Positions 24,109 through 35,984 of a DNA stretch of 47,628 nt are shown here, one piece after another. The DNA is from Rothia nasimurium (lineage in GTDB: Bacteria; Actinomycetota; Actinomycetes; Actinomycetales; Micrococcaceae). The DNA lies in assembly GCF_928381705.1 (NCBI RefSeq), contig NZ_CAKMSR010000015.1:1-47628 (forward strand). Direction: 5' to 3'. The notes below the pieces were generated by a model. That model was not told where the DNA came from, made no database searches, and worked only from the letters and a program-made list of their open reading frames with translations. Numbering within the stretch: the first letter of the stretch is position 1; each line of letters opens with the position of its first letter. The position numbers and the translations under genes are program-made.

Positions 24109-24460
24109 GTGGGAGAACATAACCTAAAGGTGTAAGGTTTGGTGGATGTGGTAACCATCTTTCCTTACACTCGATGATCTAACCGGTGTTCGAGACTCAG
24201 AGCTTCTGAAAAGAACATCCCGCCCCTGGTGCATGTTTTTCGCTCCTAGTTTCCCCCCTCTGTACTAGTGTGAGGGTCTCTCACCGTGATAAATCGAGAC
24301 CCTAGGTAGCTTCAGTGCGATTTTTGCTACCTAACCTAGCGGTCGGTTAGTTTTCCCTAGTGCGCCGACCGTTCACCGGGTAGAGCTCTTTACCCCAGAG
24401 CCCTACCCGCGGTGCAAAGTAATAAGGCGCCCCTCTTTCCCAGAGCGGGCGCCTTCTTTG
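24109..24460 (+). ncRNA. Candidate structured non-coding RNA of about 350 nt
   Basis: Hairpins in order: 24130-24170 (GTGTAAGG/CCTTACAC), 24274-24302 (GGGTCTC/GAGACCC), 24303-24333 (TAGGTAGC/GCTACCTA), 24340-24371 (CGGTCGG/CCGACCG), 24377-24409 (CGGGTAG with an inner GCTCT/AGAGC stem), and a terminator at 24424-24455. The last five are almost adjacent. A promoter-like pair lies at 24075-24102. The longest ORF starting with ATG inside is 11 codons. It lacks the signature sequences of RNase P RNA, tmRNA and SRP RNA. A 6S/Ms1-like regulatory RNA is a possibility, based only on size and structure. It is convergent with gatB. Confidence 0.5.
24424..24455 (+). terminator. Terminator of the candidate RNA
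   Basis: AAGGCGCCC pairs with GGGCGCCTT (9 bp, 14-nt loop), followed by CTTTG. The plus-strand tail is only moderately T-rich. Confidence 0.75.
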
Positions 24461-24482
24461 TACCCTTTCCCCTCCAGGGCAA

Positions 24483-24520
24483 GAAAAACCGGGCGCCCTC
24501 CCACAGGGGAGAACGCCCGG
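24483..24520 (-). terminator. Terminator of the gatCAB operon
   Basis: CCGGGCG pairs with CGCCCGG with additional inner pairing (CCCTCCC with GGGGAG), and TTTTT follows on the minus strand, 26 nt after the gatB stop. Confidence 0.88.
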
Positions 24521-24546
24521 CACATAGCTCAGTAGGTCAGGTAACC

Positions 24547-26052
24547 TTAGCCCTCAACACCCAGCTTTTCGAGAATCAGCTCGCGCACGCGTCCGGCATC
24601 TGCCTGACCGCGGGTAGCCTTCATAACCTGGCCGACGACGGCGCCAGCGGCCTGCACCTTACCGGCGCGAATCTTGTCGGCAACATCGGGCATAGCGGCC
24701 AGAGCCTCGTCGATAGCGGCAGTCAGAGCCGAATCGTCAGAAACAACGGCCAGGCCGCGCTTCTCAACGATTTCAGCCGGGGTACCCTCGCCCTCAATGA
24801 CGAAGCCCAGTACCTGACGGGCAATCTTATCGTTGATCTTCTTACCCTCAATCAGCTGATTGAGCTCAACGATGGTAGCGGCGGTTGCACCGGTTTCGGT
24901 CAGCTCAACCTCGCGCTCCTTAGCGATACGGGCGATTTCGCCCATCCACCACTTACGAGCAACTGAGGCGGGAGCACCGGCGGCAACGGTCTCTTCGATA
25001 GCGTCCATAGCACCGGCATTGACCACGTCGCGGAACTCTTCGTCCGAGAAGCCCCAGTCGGCCTTCAGACGGCGGCGGCGCTCGGCGGGAGGCTCGGGCA
25101 GCTCGGCGCGCAGGCGCTCAATCCACTCTTCGTCGGTGACGACCGGAACCAGGTCGGGCTCGGGGAAGTAGCGGTAGTCGTCGGCGTCAGACTTGGGGCG
25201 GCCGCTGGTGGTCTCGCGGGTGTCTTCGTGCCAGTGGCGGGTTTCCTGAACAACCTTCTCGCCAGCTTCGAGGACGGCCGCGTGACGCTGAATCTCGTAG
25301 CGTACTGCACGCTCGACCGAACGCAGGGAGTTGACGTTCTTGGTTTCTGAGCGGGTACCGAACTCGGTGGAGCCCTTGGGCATGAGCGAGACGTTGGCGT
25401 CGCAGCGGACGTTACCGCGTTCCATGCGGGCGTCGGAGATACCCAGGTTCTTGACGATTTCGCGGATAGCGGCCACGTAGGCGCGGGCCAGCTCAGGGGC
25501 CTTATCGCCCGCACCCACGATGGGGCGGGTCACGATTTCAATCAGGGGAACACCGGCGCGGTTGTAGTCGACCAGAGAGAAGTCTGCACCCTGAATACGG
25601 CCAGCGGTGCCGCCCTTGTGGGTCAGCTTGCCAGCGTCTTCTTCCATGTGGGCACGCTCGATGTCGATGGTGAAGACGGTGCCGTCCTCCAGCTCAACGT
25701 CCAGGGACCCGTTGGCGGCGATGGGCTCGTCGTACTGGGAGGTCTGGAAGTTCTTGGGGGTATCGGGGTAGAAGTAGTTCTTGCGGGCAAAGTGGCTAAC
25801 GGGCGCAATCTCGCAGCCCAGAGCCAGACCCAGCTTGATAGCTGATTCAACAGCCTTACCGTTGACCACCGGCAGCACACCGGGCAGGCCCAGCGAGACG
25901 GGGGTGACGTTGGTGTTCGGGGTATCGCCAAACTCGTTGGGAGCGGCGTCGAACATCTTGGTCTTGGTGTTGAGTTCTACGTGAACCTCGAAGCCGAGTA
26001 CGGGGTCGTACTTCTCCATGGCTTCTTCAAACGACAGGATTTCGTCAGACAT
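24547..26052 (-). CDS. gatB: Asp/Glu-tRNA amidotransferase subunit B
   Basis: The 501-aa subunit binds misacylated Glu-tRNA-Gln or Asp-tRNA-Asn and carries the kinase site that activates the side chain. Visible family blocks: [20 protein letters not shown] at the start, [35 protein letters not shown] with a GTAGRIQG loop, and [16 protein letters not shown]. The last 150 residues are the YqeY-like helical tRNA-binding tail ([20 protein letters not shown]). It begins one base after the gatA stop in the gatC-gatA-gatB operon. Confidence 0.97.
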   Translation of the reverse strand: MSDEILSFEEAMEKYDPVLGFEVHVELNTKTKMFDAAPNEFGDTPNTNVTPVSLGLPGVLPVVNGKAVESAIKLGLALGCEIAPVSHFARKNYFYPDTPKNFQTSQYDEPIAANGSLDVELEDGTVFTIDIERAHMEEDAGKLTHKGGTAGRIQGADFSLVDYNRAGVPLIEIVTRPIVGAGDKAPELARAYVAAIREIVKNLGISDARMERGNVRCDANVSLMPKGSTEFGTRSETKNVNSLRSVERAVRYEIQRHAAVLEAGEKVVQETRHWHEDTRETTSGRPKSDADDYRYFPEPDLVPVVTDEEWIERLRAELPEPPAERRRRLKADWGFSDEEFRDVVNAGAMDAIEETVAAGAPASVARKWWMGEIARIAKEREVELTETGATAATIVELNQLIEGKKINDKIARQVLGFVIEGEGTPAEIVEKRGLAVVSDDSALTAAIDEALAAMPDVADKIRAGKVQAAGAVVGQVMKATRGQADAGRVRELILEKLGVEG

Positions 26053-27642
26053 TTACTTAGCTCCCTCGAAGTCAAAGTCACGGATCAGGGCGGCGGTGTC
26101 GGGCAGCTGCTCGTGCAGGTAGCCACCCCACTTAGCGGTCAGCAGGGCTTCCAGGCCAGCACCGGCGCGGTAGAGGCGGGCATCCTCGTGCGCGGGTGCA
26201 GTGAACTGGATGCCGACGGGCAGGCCGTCCTCATCTGCCAGACCACCGGGCAGGGACAGGGAGGGTACACCGGCCAGGTTGGTGGGTACGGTGGCAATAT
26301 CGCCCTTGTACATGGCCATAGGGTCGCCCTTGGTCTTCTCCCCCAGCTTGTAGGCGGTGGTGGGCGCGGTGGGGCTGATCAGCACGTCTGCGACCTCAAA
26401 TGCCTTGGCGTAGTCGCGCTGAATCAGGGTGCGTACCTTCTGGGCTGAGCCGTAGTAGGCGTCGTAGTAGCCGGCGGACAGGGCGTAGGTACCCAGGATG
26501 ATGCGGCGCTTGGCTTCTGAGCCGAAGCCTGCGGCGCGGGAGGCCGCCATGACACGCTCGATGGTGACGTGGCCTTCTTCGGGCAGCTTACGCAGACCGA
26601 AGCGGACGCCGTCGTACTTGGCCAGGTTGGATGAGACCTCGGAGGACATAATCAGGTAGTAAGCCCCGATTGCTTCCTTGACGGAGGGCAGAGAGACCTC
26701 AACGATTTCTGCGCCAGCTTCCTTGAGCAGCTCCAGGGACTCGTTGAAGCGGGCCATAACGCCGGGCTGGAAGCCCTCGCCGGTCAGCTCCTTGATGACG
26801 CCGACGCACAGGCCCTTGAGGCCACCTTCAGCGGCACCGGCGCGGGCGGCGTCCGCGTAGGCGGGCACGGGCTCGTTCAGGGAGGTGGAGTCCTTGGGGT
26901 CGTGACCGCCAATAACCTCGTGCAGCAGGGCGGTGTCGAGGACGGTGCGGGCACAGGGGCCGACCTGGTCGAGAGAGGAAGCCATGGCGATGACGCCGTA
27001 GCGGGAGACCGAGCCGTAGGTGGGCTTAACGCCAACGGAGCCAGTGACGGCTGCCGGCTGACGGATAGAGCCACCGGTATCGGTGCCCAGGGCCAAGGGG
27101 GCCTGGAAGGCAGCAACAGCTACAGCGGAGCCGCCGCCGGAGCCACCGGGAATGCGGTCCAGGGCCCAGGGGTTGCGAGTGACGCCGAACGCTGAGTGCT
27201 CGGTGGTGGAGCCCATGGCGAACTCGTCGAGGTTGGTCTTACCCAGAATGGGCATGCGGGCCTCGCGGATCTTCTGGGTGACGGTGCCGTCGTAGGGGCT
27301 CATCCAGCCCTCAAGCATACGGGAGGCGGCGGTGGTGGGCTGGCCCTTGGTGACAATGAGGTCTTTAACGGCGATGGGGACGCCTGCCAGGGCAGGGAGT
27401 TCCTTGCCGGCGGCGCGGTCTGCGTCTACAGCGGCAGCAACTTCCAGGGCCTCTTCAGCGTTGAGGTGCAGGAAGGCGTTGAGACCGCTCTTACCGGCTG
27501 CGCGGTTATCTGCGTCTAGGGGTTCGCCGTCGGTGGCGATGATATGGTCGATGTAGGCCTGGGTTGCCTCAACAGAGGTCAGTTCCCCTGCGGCCAGCTT
27601 GTCAGCAAGTTCTGCTGCGGAAAGTTTGATGATGTCGTTCAT
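26053..27642 (-). CDS. gatA: Asp/Glu-tRNA amidotransferase subunit A
   Basis: The 529-aa glutaminase subunit releases ammonia from glutamine for the amidation in GatB. Amidase-signature residues are present: the catalytic Lys in [16 protein letters not shown], the [13 protein letters not shown] loop with the bridging Ser, and the nucleophile Ser in [14 protein letters not shown]. Length is slightly above the usual 485 aa, with an acidic insertion near 45-65. It is 9 nt from gatC upstream and adjoins gatB. Confidence 0.97.
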   Translation of the reverse strand: MNDIIKLSAAELADKLAAGELTSVEATQAYIDHIIATDGEPLDADNRAAGKSGLNAFLHLNAEEALEVAAAVDADRAAGKELPALAGVPIAVKDLIVTKGQPTTAASRMLEGWMSPYDGTVTQKIREARMPILGKTNLDEFAMGSTTEHSAFGVTRNPWALDRIPGGSGGGSAVAVAAFQAPLALGTDTGGSIRQPAAVTGSVGVKPTYGSVSRYGVIAMASSLDQVGPCARTVLDTALLHEVIGGHDPKDSTSLNEPVPAYADAARAGAAEGGLKGLCVGVIKELTGEGFQPGVMARFNESLELLKEAGAEIVEVSLPSVKEAIGAYYLIMSSEVSSNLAKYDGVRFGLRKLPEEGHVTIERVMAASRAAGFGSEAKRRIILGTYALSAGYYDAYYGSAQKVRTLIQRDYAKAFEVADVLISPTAPTTAYKLGEKTKGDPMAMYKGDIATVPTNLAGVPSLSLPGGLADEDGLPVGIQFTAPAHEDARLYRAGAGLEALLTAKWGGYLHEQLPDTAALIRDFDFEGAK

Positions 27643-27651
27643 GCCCGCTCC

Positions 27652-27948
27652 TTAGTCTTCGTCCAGAATTGCCGGAACCTTGAACTTACCGTCTTCGGCG
27701 TCAGGAGCACCCGAGAGAGCTTCTTCAGCCGTCAGGGTTTCGCCCACCACGTCGTCACGGAAGACGTTCCTGAGCGGGATGGGGTGGCTGGTTGCCGGAA
27801 TATCGTCTGAGACGGCGTCTGAGACTGACTTGACGGATTCTACGATGACGTCGAGCTCAGCGGCCATAGCGGCCAGCTCTTCATCAGTCATCTCGATATG
27901 AGCCAGCATGGCAAGGTGTGCCACCTGCTCACTCGTAATAGCAGACAT
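27652..27948 (-). CDS. gatC: Asp/Glu-tRNA amidotransferase subunit C
   Basis: The 98-aa subunit wraps around GatA and joins it to GatB. It begins SAITSEQVAHLAMLAHIEMT and contains PLRNVFRDDVVGE, the usual conserved ending motif region. ATG at 27948 has GGAAGTG 4 nt upstream; an ATG 12 nt earlier is less well placed. First gene of the operon. Presence of GatCAB means at least one of GlnRS or AsnRS is probably missing in this organism. Confidence 0.95.
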   Translation of the reverse strand: MSAITSEQVAHLAMLAHIEMTDEELAAMAAELDVIVESVKSVSDAVSDDIPATSHPIPLRNVFRDDVVGETLTAEEALSGAPDAEDGKFKVPAILDED

Positions 27949-28017
27949 AATCACTTCCACGAGTTAGACATAGGTTTTCAGTCTCTATCTTAGCCCGCCG
28001 ACGGTCATAACACGATT

Positions 28018-28058
28018 TAAAAAAGAATCGCCCCCTAGCCTATGCAGGCTAGGGGGCG
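28018..28058 (-). terminator. Terminator of rpf
   Basis: CGCCCCCTAGCC and GGCTAGGGGGCG form a perfect 12-bp stem with a 6-nt loop, followed on the minus strand by ATTC and TTTTTT, 49 nt after the rpf stop. Confidence 0.92.
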
Positions 28059-28106
28059 ACAGTGTGAGATCAGAAATCCGCTCAAGGTCTAAGAACCCGG
28101 TGGCCC

Positions 28107-28808
<702 letters not shown>

Positions 28809-28825
28809 TTATGCTCTTCCCATCC

Positions 28826-28920
28826 CTGGGCTTCATCGCATTGCCGTCTACCCGTAATCGTTGAGTGGATTGTTTGAGGCTTTACCCTGTAGACGGCATC
28901 AGGTGTGCGGTAGAGCCCAG
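28826..28920 (-). promoter_or_regulatory. Structured 5' leader of rpf
   Basis: On the minus strand CTGGGCT pairs with AGCCCAG, then CGCA with TGCG, then GCCGTCTAC with GTAGACGGC (9 bp), all nested around a 37-nt apical part. A second hairpin (GCTCACAG/CTGTGGGC) lies just upstream at about 28924-28948. The conserved blocks of the c-di-AMP (ydaO) riboswitch, common in front of actinobacterial rpf genes, are not recognisable. Confidence 0.5.
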
Positions 28921-28992
28921 CATGCGCCCACAGCTTCCACTGTGAGCTATAGACCGTCGCACCTTTGGTTTGGCGGTCGTTTTTGATTCGTT

Positions 28993-29010
28993 GATAACGA
29001 TAACGTAACG
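28993..29010. promoter_or_regulatory. TAACG triple repeat upstream of rpf, possible regulator site
   Basis: Three direct copies of TAACG occur within 18 nt (28995, 29001, 29006). Direct repeats of GTAAC type are bound by the response regulator MtrA in front of cell-wall hydrolase genes of related actinobacteria, so an MtrA site is a reasonable guess. Confidence 0.35.
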
Positions 29011-29040
29011 ATTTCGGCTTTGCCAACCCATTTTTGAGAC

Positions 29041-29315
29041 AGAACACTCCCCACCCCACCCAGTGAGACCCCCGTCACCCTCCAGGGTGGCTGTCTTTAA
29101 AGACAGGCTTGTATCACCCTTAACGCCGGGGAAAAGGGCGGATTTCTGCGGGTTAAAAGGGGGACAAATTTTTAACCCGCCAGAGACTTGTCTGTTTTTA
29201 AGTCAGGTTGCTAGGCCCTTAAAAATTTCTTAAATTTTCTGCCACTCACCCCGTGGCGAACAGGGGTATAGGTCACATTTAGGTCACAGAAGCAAAAAAT
29301 CCTGTGACCTAGCCG
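29041..29315. other. Intergenic region between ligA and the rpf leader
   Basis: No gene is seen. It holds a perfect 16-nt palindrome CTGTCTTTAAAGACAG (29091-29106), an 11-bp stem GCGGGTTAAAA/TTTTAACCCGC (29148-29180), two direct GGTCACA repeats 11 nt apart (29271, 29282) and the hairpin GGTCACAG/CTGTGACC (29282-29309), which may end ligA transcription. Confidence 0.5.
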
Positions 29316-31550
<2,235 letters not shown>

Positions 31551-31572
31551 CTATAACCTCACTGGCTGAACT

Positions 31573-32649
31573 CTAGCCGTTGATACCCCGGTGCAGTTCT
31601 TTTTCAGAGTGGAACTGTTCTTCTTCGGTAGTGGCGGTATGGGGGTAGTCATAGCCGTCGATGTTGGCTACGATTTCGTGGGCGTCAGTCTCTGTGAGGG
31701 CCTTGAGCTCGGCTGCGCGGGCTTCGGCGTCCTCAAGGGTAATGGCATCAGCCACGATAACGGTGATGTTATCGCGCCCACCGGCTCGCAGGGCAGCCAT
31801 CTGGAGCACGTCCGCCGCGTCCTGGGGGTGCTCGACGGTAGCAAGTACCCGGGCCATGTAGTTGTGGGAGAGTTCGCCAGAAAGGCCGTCGGAGCACATC
31901 ATCAGGCGGTCACCCTCGCGGGCGGGGATAACCCAGAAGTCGGGTTCCCAGTAGTTACCGGTGCCCAGGGCTCGGGTAATGACGTTGCGGCGGGGGTGGG
32001 TCAGGGCCTCCATAGCGGTGATCTGACCGGTGTCGACCAGGTACTGAACCTCAGAGTGGTCTACGGTAATCTGTTCCAGCTCTAGCCCCTCAACCGGCCC
32101 GTTAGAGATAGAAAGGGCCTCTTCGGTCTGGGCTTCTTCGGCCCGGACCAGGCGGTAGGTGCGGGAGTCGCCCACGTTGAAGATAAACCACATCTGCTGT
32201 TCCCCGATGTGGGTGAGCCAGGCACCGGTAACGGTTGTTCCTGCTCGTAGGTCAAGGGCGTTTTTGATGGCCTCATCGGCTTCACCAATGATTTCCTTGA
32301 TTTTATCGAGGGTTTTGAGAATCTGGCGGTTGAGGGCGGAGGTTTCTTTGCGACGCTTGCGCAGGCGGCGTCCGCCCGGTTCGTCACTGAGCGCTTCGCT
32401 AGCCACTTCCTGACGGAAAGCTGCCTCTTCTTCTTCGGTCATGCCACCGGGGCGGGTAAACATCTGGGCGTAGGCCAGGGTGCGGGTGCACAGGCGCGAG
32501 GCAACTTCACCCTTTTCGTGCCCACCCATGCCGTCGGCGACCACACAGAGGGTGCCGGCAACGACCATGGAGTCTTCGTTGTTATCGCGGTACTGGCCTA
32601 CGTCGGTTGACTTGCCCGCGTAGATAGTGAGGTTGGGGGCGGTGGTCAT
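31573..32649 (-). CDS. PP2C-family Ser/Thr protein phosphatase
   Basis: The 358-aa cytosolic protein has the metal-binding PPM motifs: STDVGQYRDNNEDS (14-27), VVADGMGGHEKGEVAS (37-52), then GDSRTYRLV, MMCSDGLSGE and AGGRDNITVIVAD. A charged insertion (GGRRLRKRRKETSALNRQ) between motifs is unusual compared with PstP. The C-terminus is acidic and His-rich. Its ATG overlaps the stop of the adenylate cyclase gene upstream by 4 nt, so the two are translationally coupled; no protein kinase gene is nearby. It probably reverses Ser/Thr phosphorylation, partner unknown. Confidence 0.92.
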   Translation of the reverse strand: MTTAPNLTIYAGKSTDVGQYRDNNEDSMVVAGTLCVVADGMGGHEKGEVASRLCTRTLAYAQMFTRPGGMTEEEEAAFRQEVASEALSDEPGGRRLRKRRKETSALNRQILKTLDKIKEIIGEADEAIKNALDLRAGTTVTGAWLTHIGEQQMWFIFNVGDSRTYRLVRAEEAQTEEALSISNGPVEGLELEQITVDHSEVQYLVDTGQITAMEALTHPRRNVITRALGTGNYWEPDFWVIPAREGDRLMMCSDGLSGELSHNYMARVLATVEHPQDAADVLQMAALRAGGRDNITVIVADAITLEDAEARAAELKALTETDAHEIVANIDGYDYPHTATTEEEQFHSEKELHRGING

Positions 32650-33773
32650 TCGAAATCGATCTCCAGTTCATTACCGATGCCCGGGGTAATTGCCACGGGC
32701 CTAACGTTGCCAAAGCCACGCACGTTGCGCACGCCTTGGGGGATGAGCACAAAACGCTTGTCGTCTTCTAGGGCTTCAGCGGTCGAGGCGTCGGTGAGGA
32801 CGACCCCGGGTTCGGTCAGCGCGACCAGGCGGGATGCCAGGTTGACGGTGGGGCCGTAGATGTCCCCCAGACGCGGTAGCACCCTGCCCCAGACGAAGGA
32901 TACGCGGGCTTCGGGAAGCTGGGGGTCTTCGCTGATCAGTTTTGAGAGGGTCAGGGCAATACGGGCACCGTCTTCGGGGGATTCGACCAGGTACATGACC
33001 TCGTCCCCTACCGTTTTGATGATGCGCCCGCCACCTACCGCAATGACTTCCGCGCAGCGCTGCTCAAAGTTCTTGACCAGGCGGGCTAGGTTCCGCTCGT
33101 TCATTTCGCGTGAGAGCGAGGTGTAGGAGACCAGGTCAACAAAACCTACGCCGCGGGCTAGGGGCAGGTCGCTGTCAGCTAAGTCCTCACCTCCCTCTTC
33201 GTCGCGCAGGGCCAGGCGCAAGATAGCCGAGTTAAGCATGCGGCGGTAGCCGTAAACGGTGATGTCTTCTAGGTCTTCAATCAGACGCGGGAGGAGGCTC
33301 AGAAGCTCACCGCGGGCTTCGGTATCGGTCAGCCCACCGTTAATGACCATATCTTCTACCAGGGCTTCGACCTGCCAGACCACCATGCGGTCCATCATCT
33401 GCCCCACCGAGCGGGTGAGGGACAGGGCAGCTTCTTCGGTCAGTTTGCCCTCTTTAATAAGGGAGGTAACCGTAGCCAGAGCCTTGCTGTCTGCATGGGT
33501 AAAGTAGGCGTCGTCGTCGGTGAGGTTGGGCAGCCCCAGGGAGCGCCAGATTTTACGGGCGGTGAGCAGAGGCACCCCGGCCTCATCTGCTACCTCGCCG
33601 CGTTTCATGCTGCGATTTTCCCCCAGAAGAGCGCGTTCGAGCTCCAGCACACCCTGTCGGGCTTCGTCGCTACGGTAGAGCTGGCTTTGCACGCGGTTAT
33701 GGTGGTGCCTGCTCCGGTTGGGTGCGGTTCCAGCCTGTTCGGCGGGGTCGCTACCGGGTGCTGACTTCTCCAC
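32646..33773 (-). CDS. Class III adenylate cyclase with N-terminal regulatory domain
   Basis: The 375-aa protein has a helical N-terminal region (about 40-200) resembling the autoinhibitory domain of the pH-sensing mycobacterial cyclase Rv1264, and a C-terminal catalytic domain. The canonical catalytic set is complete: metal Asp213 in GFVDLVSYT, Lys253 and Asp257 in KTVGDEVM, Asp304, Asn311 and Arg315 in GDIYGPTVNLASR. Lys253 and Asp304 are the adenine-specifying pair, so cAMP is the expected product. The start is GTG, with GAAGG upstream. It overlaps the phosphatase gene by 4 nt. Confidence 0.92.
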   Translation of the reverse strand: MEKSAPGSDPAEQAGTAPNRSRHHHNRVQSQLYRSDEARQGVLELERALLGENRSMKRGEVADEAGVPLLTARKIWRSLGLPNLTDDDAYFTHADSKALATVTSLIKEGKLTEEAALSLTRSVGQMMDRMVVWQVEALVEDMVINGGLTDTEARGELLSLLPRLIEDLEDITVYGYRRMLNSAILRLALRDEEGGEDLADSDLPLARGVGFVDLVSYTSLSREMNERNLARLVKNFEQRCAEVIAVGGGRIIKTVGDEVMYLVESPEDGARIALTLSKLISEDPQLPEARVSFVWGRVLPRLGDIYGPTVNLASRLVALTEPGVVLTDASTAEALEDDKRFVLIPQGVRNVRGFGNVRPVAITPGIGNELEIDFE

Positions 33774-33994
33774 TGGAGTCTTCCTTCTCTTGGTTAGTGC
33801 TGCGTGGTTCTAGAGGTAGTAAGGTCTAGGGCTGGCACGGCGAGTAGTTACCTACTTCAAGAATACCCAGTTGCTGTGAGCCAGGCTACGAAATGTTCAC
33901 CACCCGCTAAGCGCCATCGCCTATTCTATGCCCGCCGTCACCTTTTTTCGAACCCAAACAACCTGTTTAGGCTTATCAGACAGATATTATGAGT

Positions 33995-34489
33995 TTACAC
34001 TCGGTAGCGGGAGGTAGACCCGCTCAGCAGAGCTCGCTGGGCCTCCTGAATCTCCCGACTAAAACGTTCAGGATCGGGCACAGCCCGTAGCACGTGCTGC
34101 ACCCCGCGGGCATGCACAGTCAGGGCAGCAGCATTGGTTAGCCCCATCAGATGCCGATGCCCCACGCTCACCCCCTCGACTTCAGCGAGCGGAACACTGA
34201 CGTCCTGACCGGGGCCCCAGCCCCGCCTAATCACCAGACGGCCATTAGTGAGCAGGTAGCTGGTATTCGCCCAGCGCACCACCCCTCGCACGCCCAACCA
34301 AACCAGCCACAGCGCAAGAGCCAGAGCCAGGTAGCGCCAGACAGGGGCACCAACCCCCAGAGCGGAGGCGAAGCTCCAGGCCGTCATAGCAAGAAAAAAG
34401 CAGGTCAGAGGGCGCACCAACAGCACCCCGTGGGCGCGCGTTGCGGCAAGGGTGTGTTCTGCGGGGTAGAGGTCGCCTCGTAGTTTCAT
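33995..34489 (-). CDS. Bacterial PH-domain membrane protein
   Basis: The 164-aa protein opens MKLRGDLYPAEHTLAATRAH, has two hydrophobic segments (about 22-45 and 47-65) and a C-terminal bacterial pleckstrin-homology-like domain: ANTSYLLTNGRLVIRRGWGP followed by DVSVPLAEVEGVSVGHRHL. This layout is typical of the small bPH2 proteins widespread in actinobacteria, usually beside birA and acc genes, as here; no biochemical role is established. I chose ATG 34489 since TAGACT ends 8 nt upstream (leaderless); the frame is open for 29 more codons into birA. Confidence 0.82.
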   Translation of the reverse strand: MKLRGDLYPAEHTLAATRAHGVLLVRPLTCFFLAMTAWSFASALGVGAPVWRYLALALALWLVWLGVRGVVRWANTSYLLTNGRLVIRRGWGPGQDVSVPLAEVEGVSVGHRHLMGLTNAAALTVHARGVQHVLRAVPDPERFSREIQEAQRALLSGSTSRYRV

Positions 34490-34547
34490 CACTGGTGAGT
34501 CTATCGATGCTTCCTGAAGATTCCCCGATATTTTCCGGGTTAAGAGG

Positions 34548-35396
34548 CTAGCGCCCGTACCCCTGGGGGCGTACATGCACCACGTCCCCCACGGTGAAGC
34601 TTCGCTCCTCGCCGCTATCGGAGCGGACGACTAGCTCCCCTTCTGCGGTTAACTCGACCCCGGTGCCCCTGAAGGTCTCATCCCCGGGCAGGTGAATGGT
34701 AAGGGTAGCTCCCAGGGTGCTCATGCGCTCCCGCAGGCGGTCCAGGAGAGAGGCCCCGCCGGTAGCCGCACCCGCATCGAAGCCGGTGGCTGCAAATTCC
34801 CGGTAGTAGCGGGCGAAGCTGGTCGCTAAGGCCGTCAGCGCCCGGTTCAAGTCAACCGGCTGTCCAGATTCCAGCAGGGCACTGGTTGCGGTAGGGACGG
34901 GCAAATCCTCCTGCGCCAGGTTTAGGTTGAGCCCGATACCCACCACAACCGAAATCTGTCCCTCGGGTTCAATCACGAGCTGGGCCAAAATACCGCAGGC
35001 TTTACGGTTGCCCAGCAGTACGTCGTTAGGCCACTTAATAGAAGGGTGCAGCCCTGAGAGCTGCTCAAAAACATCACAGGCAGCCAAGGCGGCTAAAGAG
35101 GTAAACCAGTGGTACTGGTCAGGCGCAACCCTGTTGGCCGGGTTGACATGAGGACGAACGATAAAGCTGGTTGCCAAAGCGGCACCGGCCGGGGCCACCC
35201 AAACCCTATCCAGGCGTCCTTTTCCCGCATTCTGGTCGGCGGTCGAGACCAGCGAGAGCTCCCCATAGCTACGGCGCACCAGGGCATCACCCACCAGAAT
35301 CTGCCGGGCATACTCGTTAGTTGACCCCACCGAGGGCAGAAGCTCCACCCGCTCAAACCCGCTCACATCAACCAGGTCAGCCTGAAGGTGCCCCAT
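34548..35396 (-). CDS. birA: Biotin--[acetyl-CoA-carboxylase] ligase
   Basis: Attaches biotin to the carrier domain of acyl-CoA carboxylases. The 282-aa protein is a class I ligase without a DNA-binding domain. Key parts are VGSTNEYARQ, the biotin/ATP loop region around DQNAGKGRLDRVWVAPAGAA (variant of GRGRxGR), KWPNDVLLGNRKACGILAQL, and VVGIGLNLNL; a C-terminal SH3-like domain follows. ATG at 35396 is used since AAGGAG lies 5 nt upstream; GTG at 35402 overlaps that site. It is divergent from the accD/accE genes that make its likely substrate partner enzyme. Confidence 0.93.
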   Translation of the reverse strand: MGHLQADLVDVSGFERVELLPSVGSTNEYARQILVGDALVRRSYGELSLVSTADQNAGKGRLDRVWVAPAGAALATSFIVRPHVNPANRVAPDQYHWFTSLAALAACDVFEQLSGLHPSIKWPNDVLLGNRKACGILAQLVIEPEGQISVVVGIGLNLNLAQEDLPVPTATSALLESGQPVDLNRALTALATSFARYYREFAATGFDAGAATGGASLLDRLRERMSTLGATLTIHLPGDETFRGTGVELTAEGELVVRSDSGEERSFTVGDVVHVRPQGYGR

Positions 35397-35512
35397 GCGC
35401 ACTCCTTATCTCACATACTAAGTTTCGACCGCTATTCTACGGGGTCACGCCCAGCCTGAGCGGCCTAGCGGTGCAATACTGGAACTGTCTAACCCCTACG
35501 AAAGGTTCTACC

Positions 35513-35797
35513 ATGACCGTCTACGCTGTGCAGTACTCCTACGGCCCCGCCGATCTGCAGGCTGAGCACCGCCCCGCCCACCGCGAATATCTGGCCCAGC
35601 TCCACGAAGAAGGTAAGCTGCATGCGGCCGGCGCCTTCCTCGACGGCGACCCCGCAGGCGCCCTGCTCATCTTCGTTGCCGAAGACCGCGACGACCTCGA
35701 CCGCATTATCGCAGCCGACCCCATGAGCACCGGCGGCGTGCTCACCGGCTACACCGCACGCGAATGGAACGCTGTGATTGGCAAGGTCGGCAAGTAA
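35513..35797 (+). CDS. YciI-like small protein
   Basis: The 94-aa protein begins MTVYAVQYSYGPADLQAEHR and has RPAHREYLAQLHEEGKLHAA, GAFLDGDPAGALLIFVAEDR and IIAADPMSTGGVLTGYTARE. This is the ferredoxin-like YciI fold with the conserved His-Asp pair. Most members lack a known activity. The ATG is preceded by GAAAGG at 9 nt; earlier in-frame starts overlap birA's promoter region and are not used. Confidence 0.85.
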   Translation: MTVYAVQYSYGPADLQAEHRPAHREYLAQLHEEGKLHAAGAFLDGDPAGALLIFVAEDRDDLDRIIAADPMSTGGVLTGYTAREWNAVIGKVGK

Positions 35798-35886
35798 GCA
35801 AGAAGCACTAGAGCTGAAGCAACTTCGCTGCGAGCCTGCCCCACCCGCCCTTATTTAGAAAAATCGCTCAAAAATCCCAAGAATAA

Positions 35887-35916
35887 TTGGGTGGGGCGGG
35901 GTGGCAGGTCTATAGT
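35887..35916 (+). promoter_or_regulatory. Promoter of accD-accE
   Basis: TTGGGT and TATAGT are 18 nt apart, giving a leader of about 60 nt before the accD ATG at 35985. Confidence 0.5.
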
Positions 35917-35984
35917 TGAAAAGAATGGCCCTTATCCCAGGTCACCCCACACCGTTGACCCACAGTGCACGAGGCAGGCAGAGC

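Noticed and set aside
24109..24460. RNase P RNA, tmRNA or SRP RNA as identity of the structured region
   Set aside because: Signature sequences of these RNAs are not found; the region is a run of simple hairpins.
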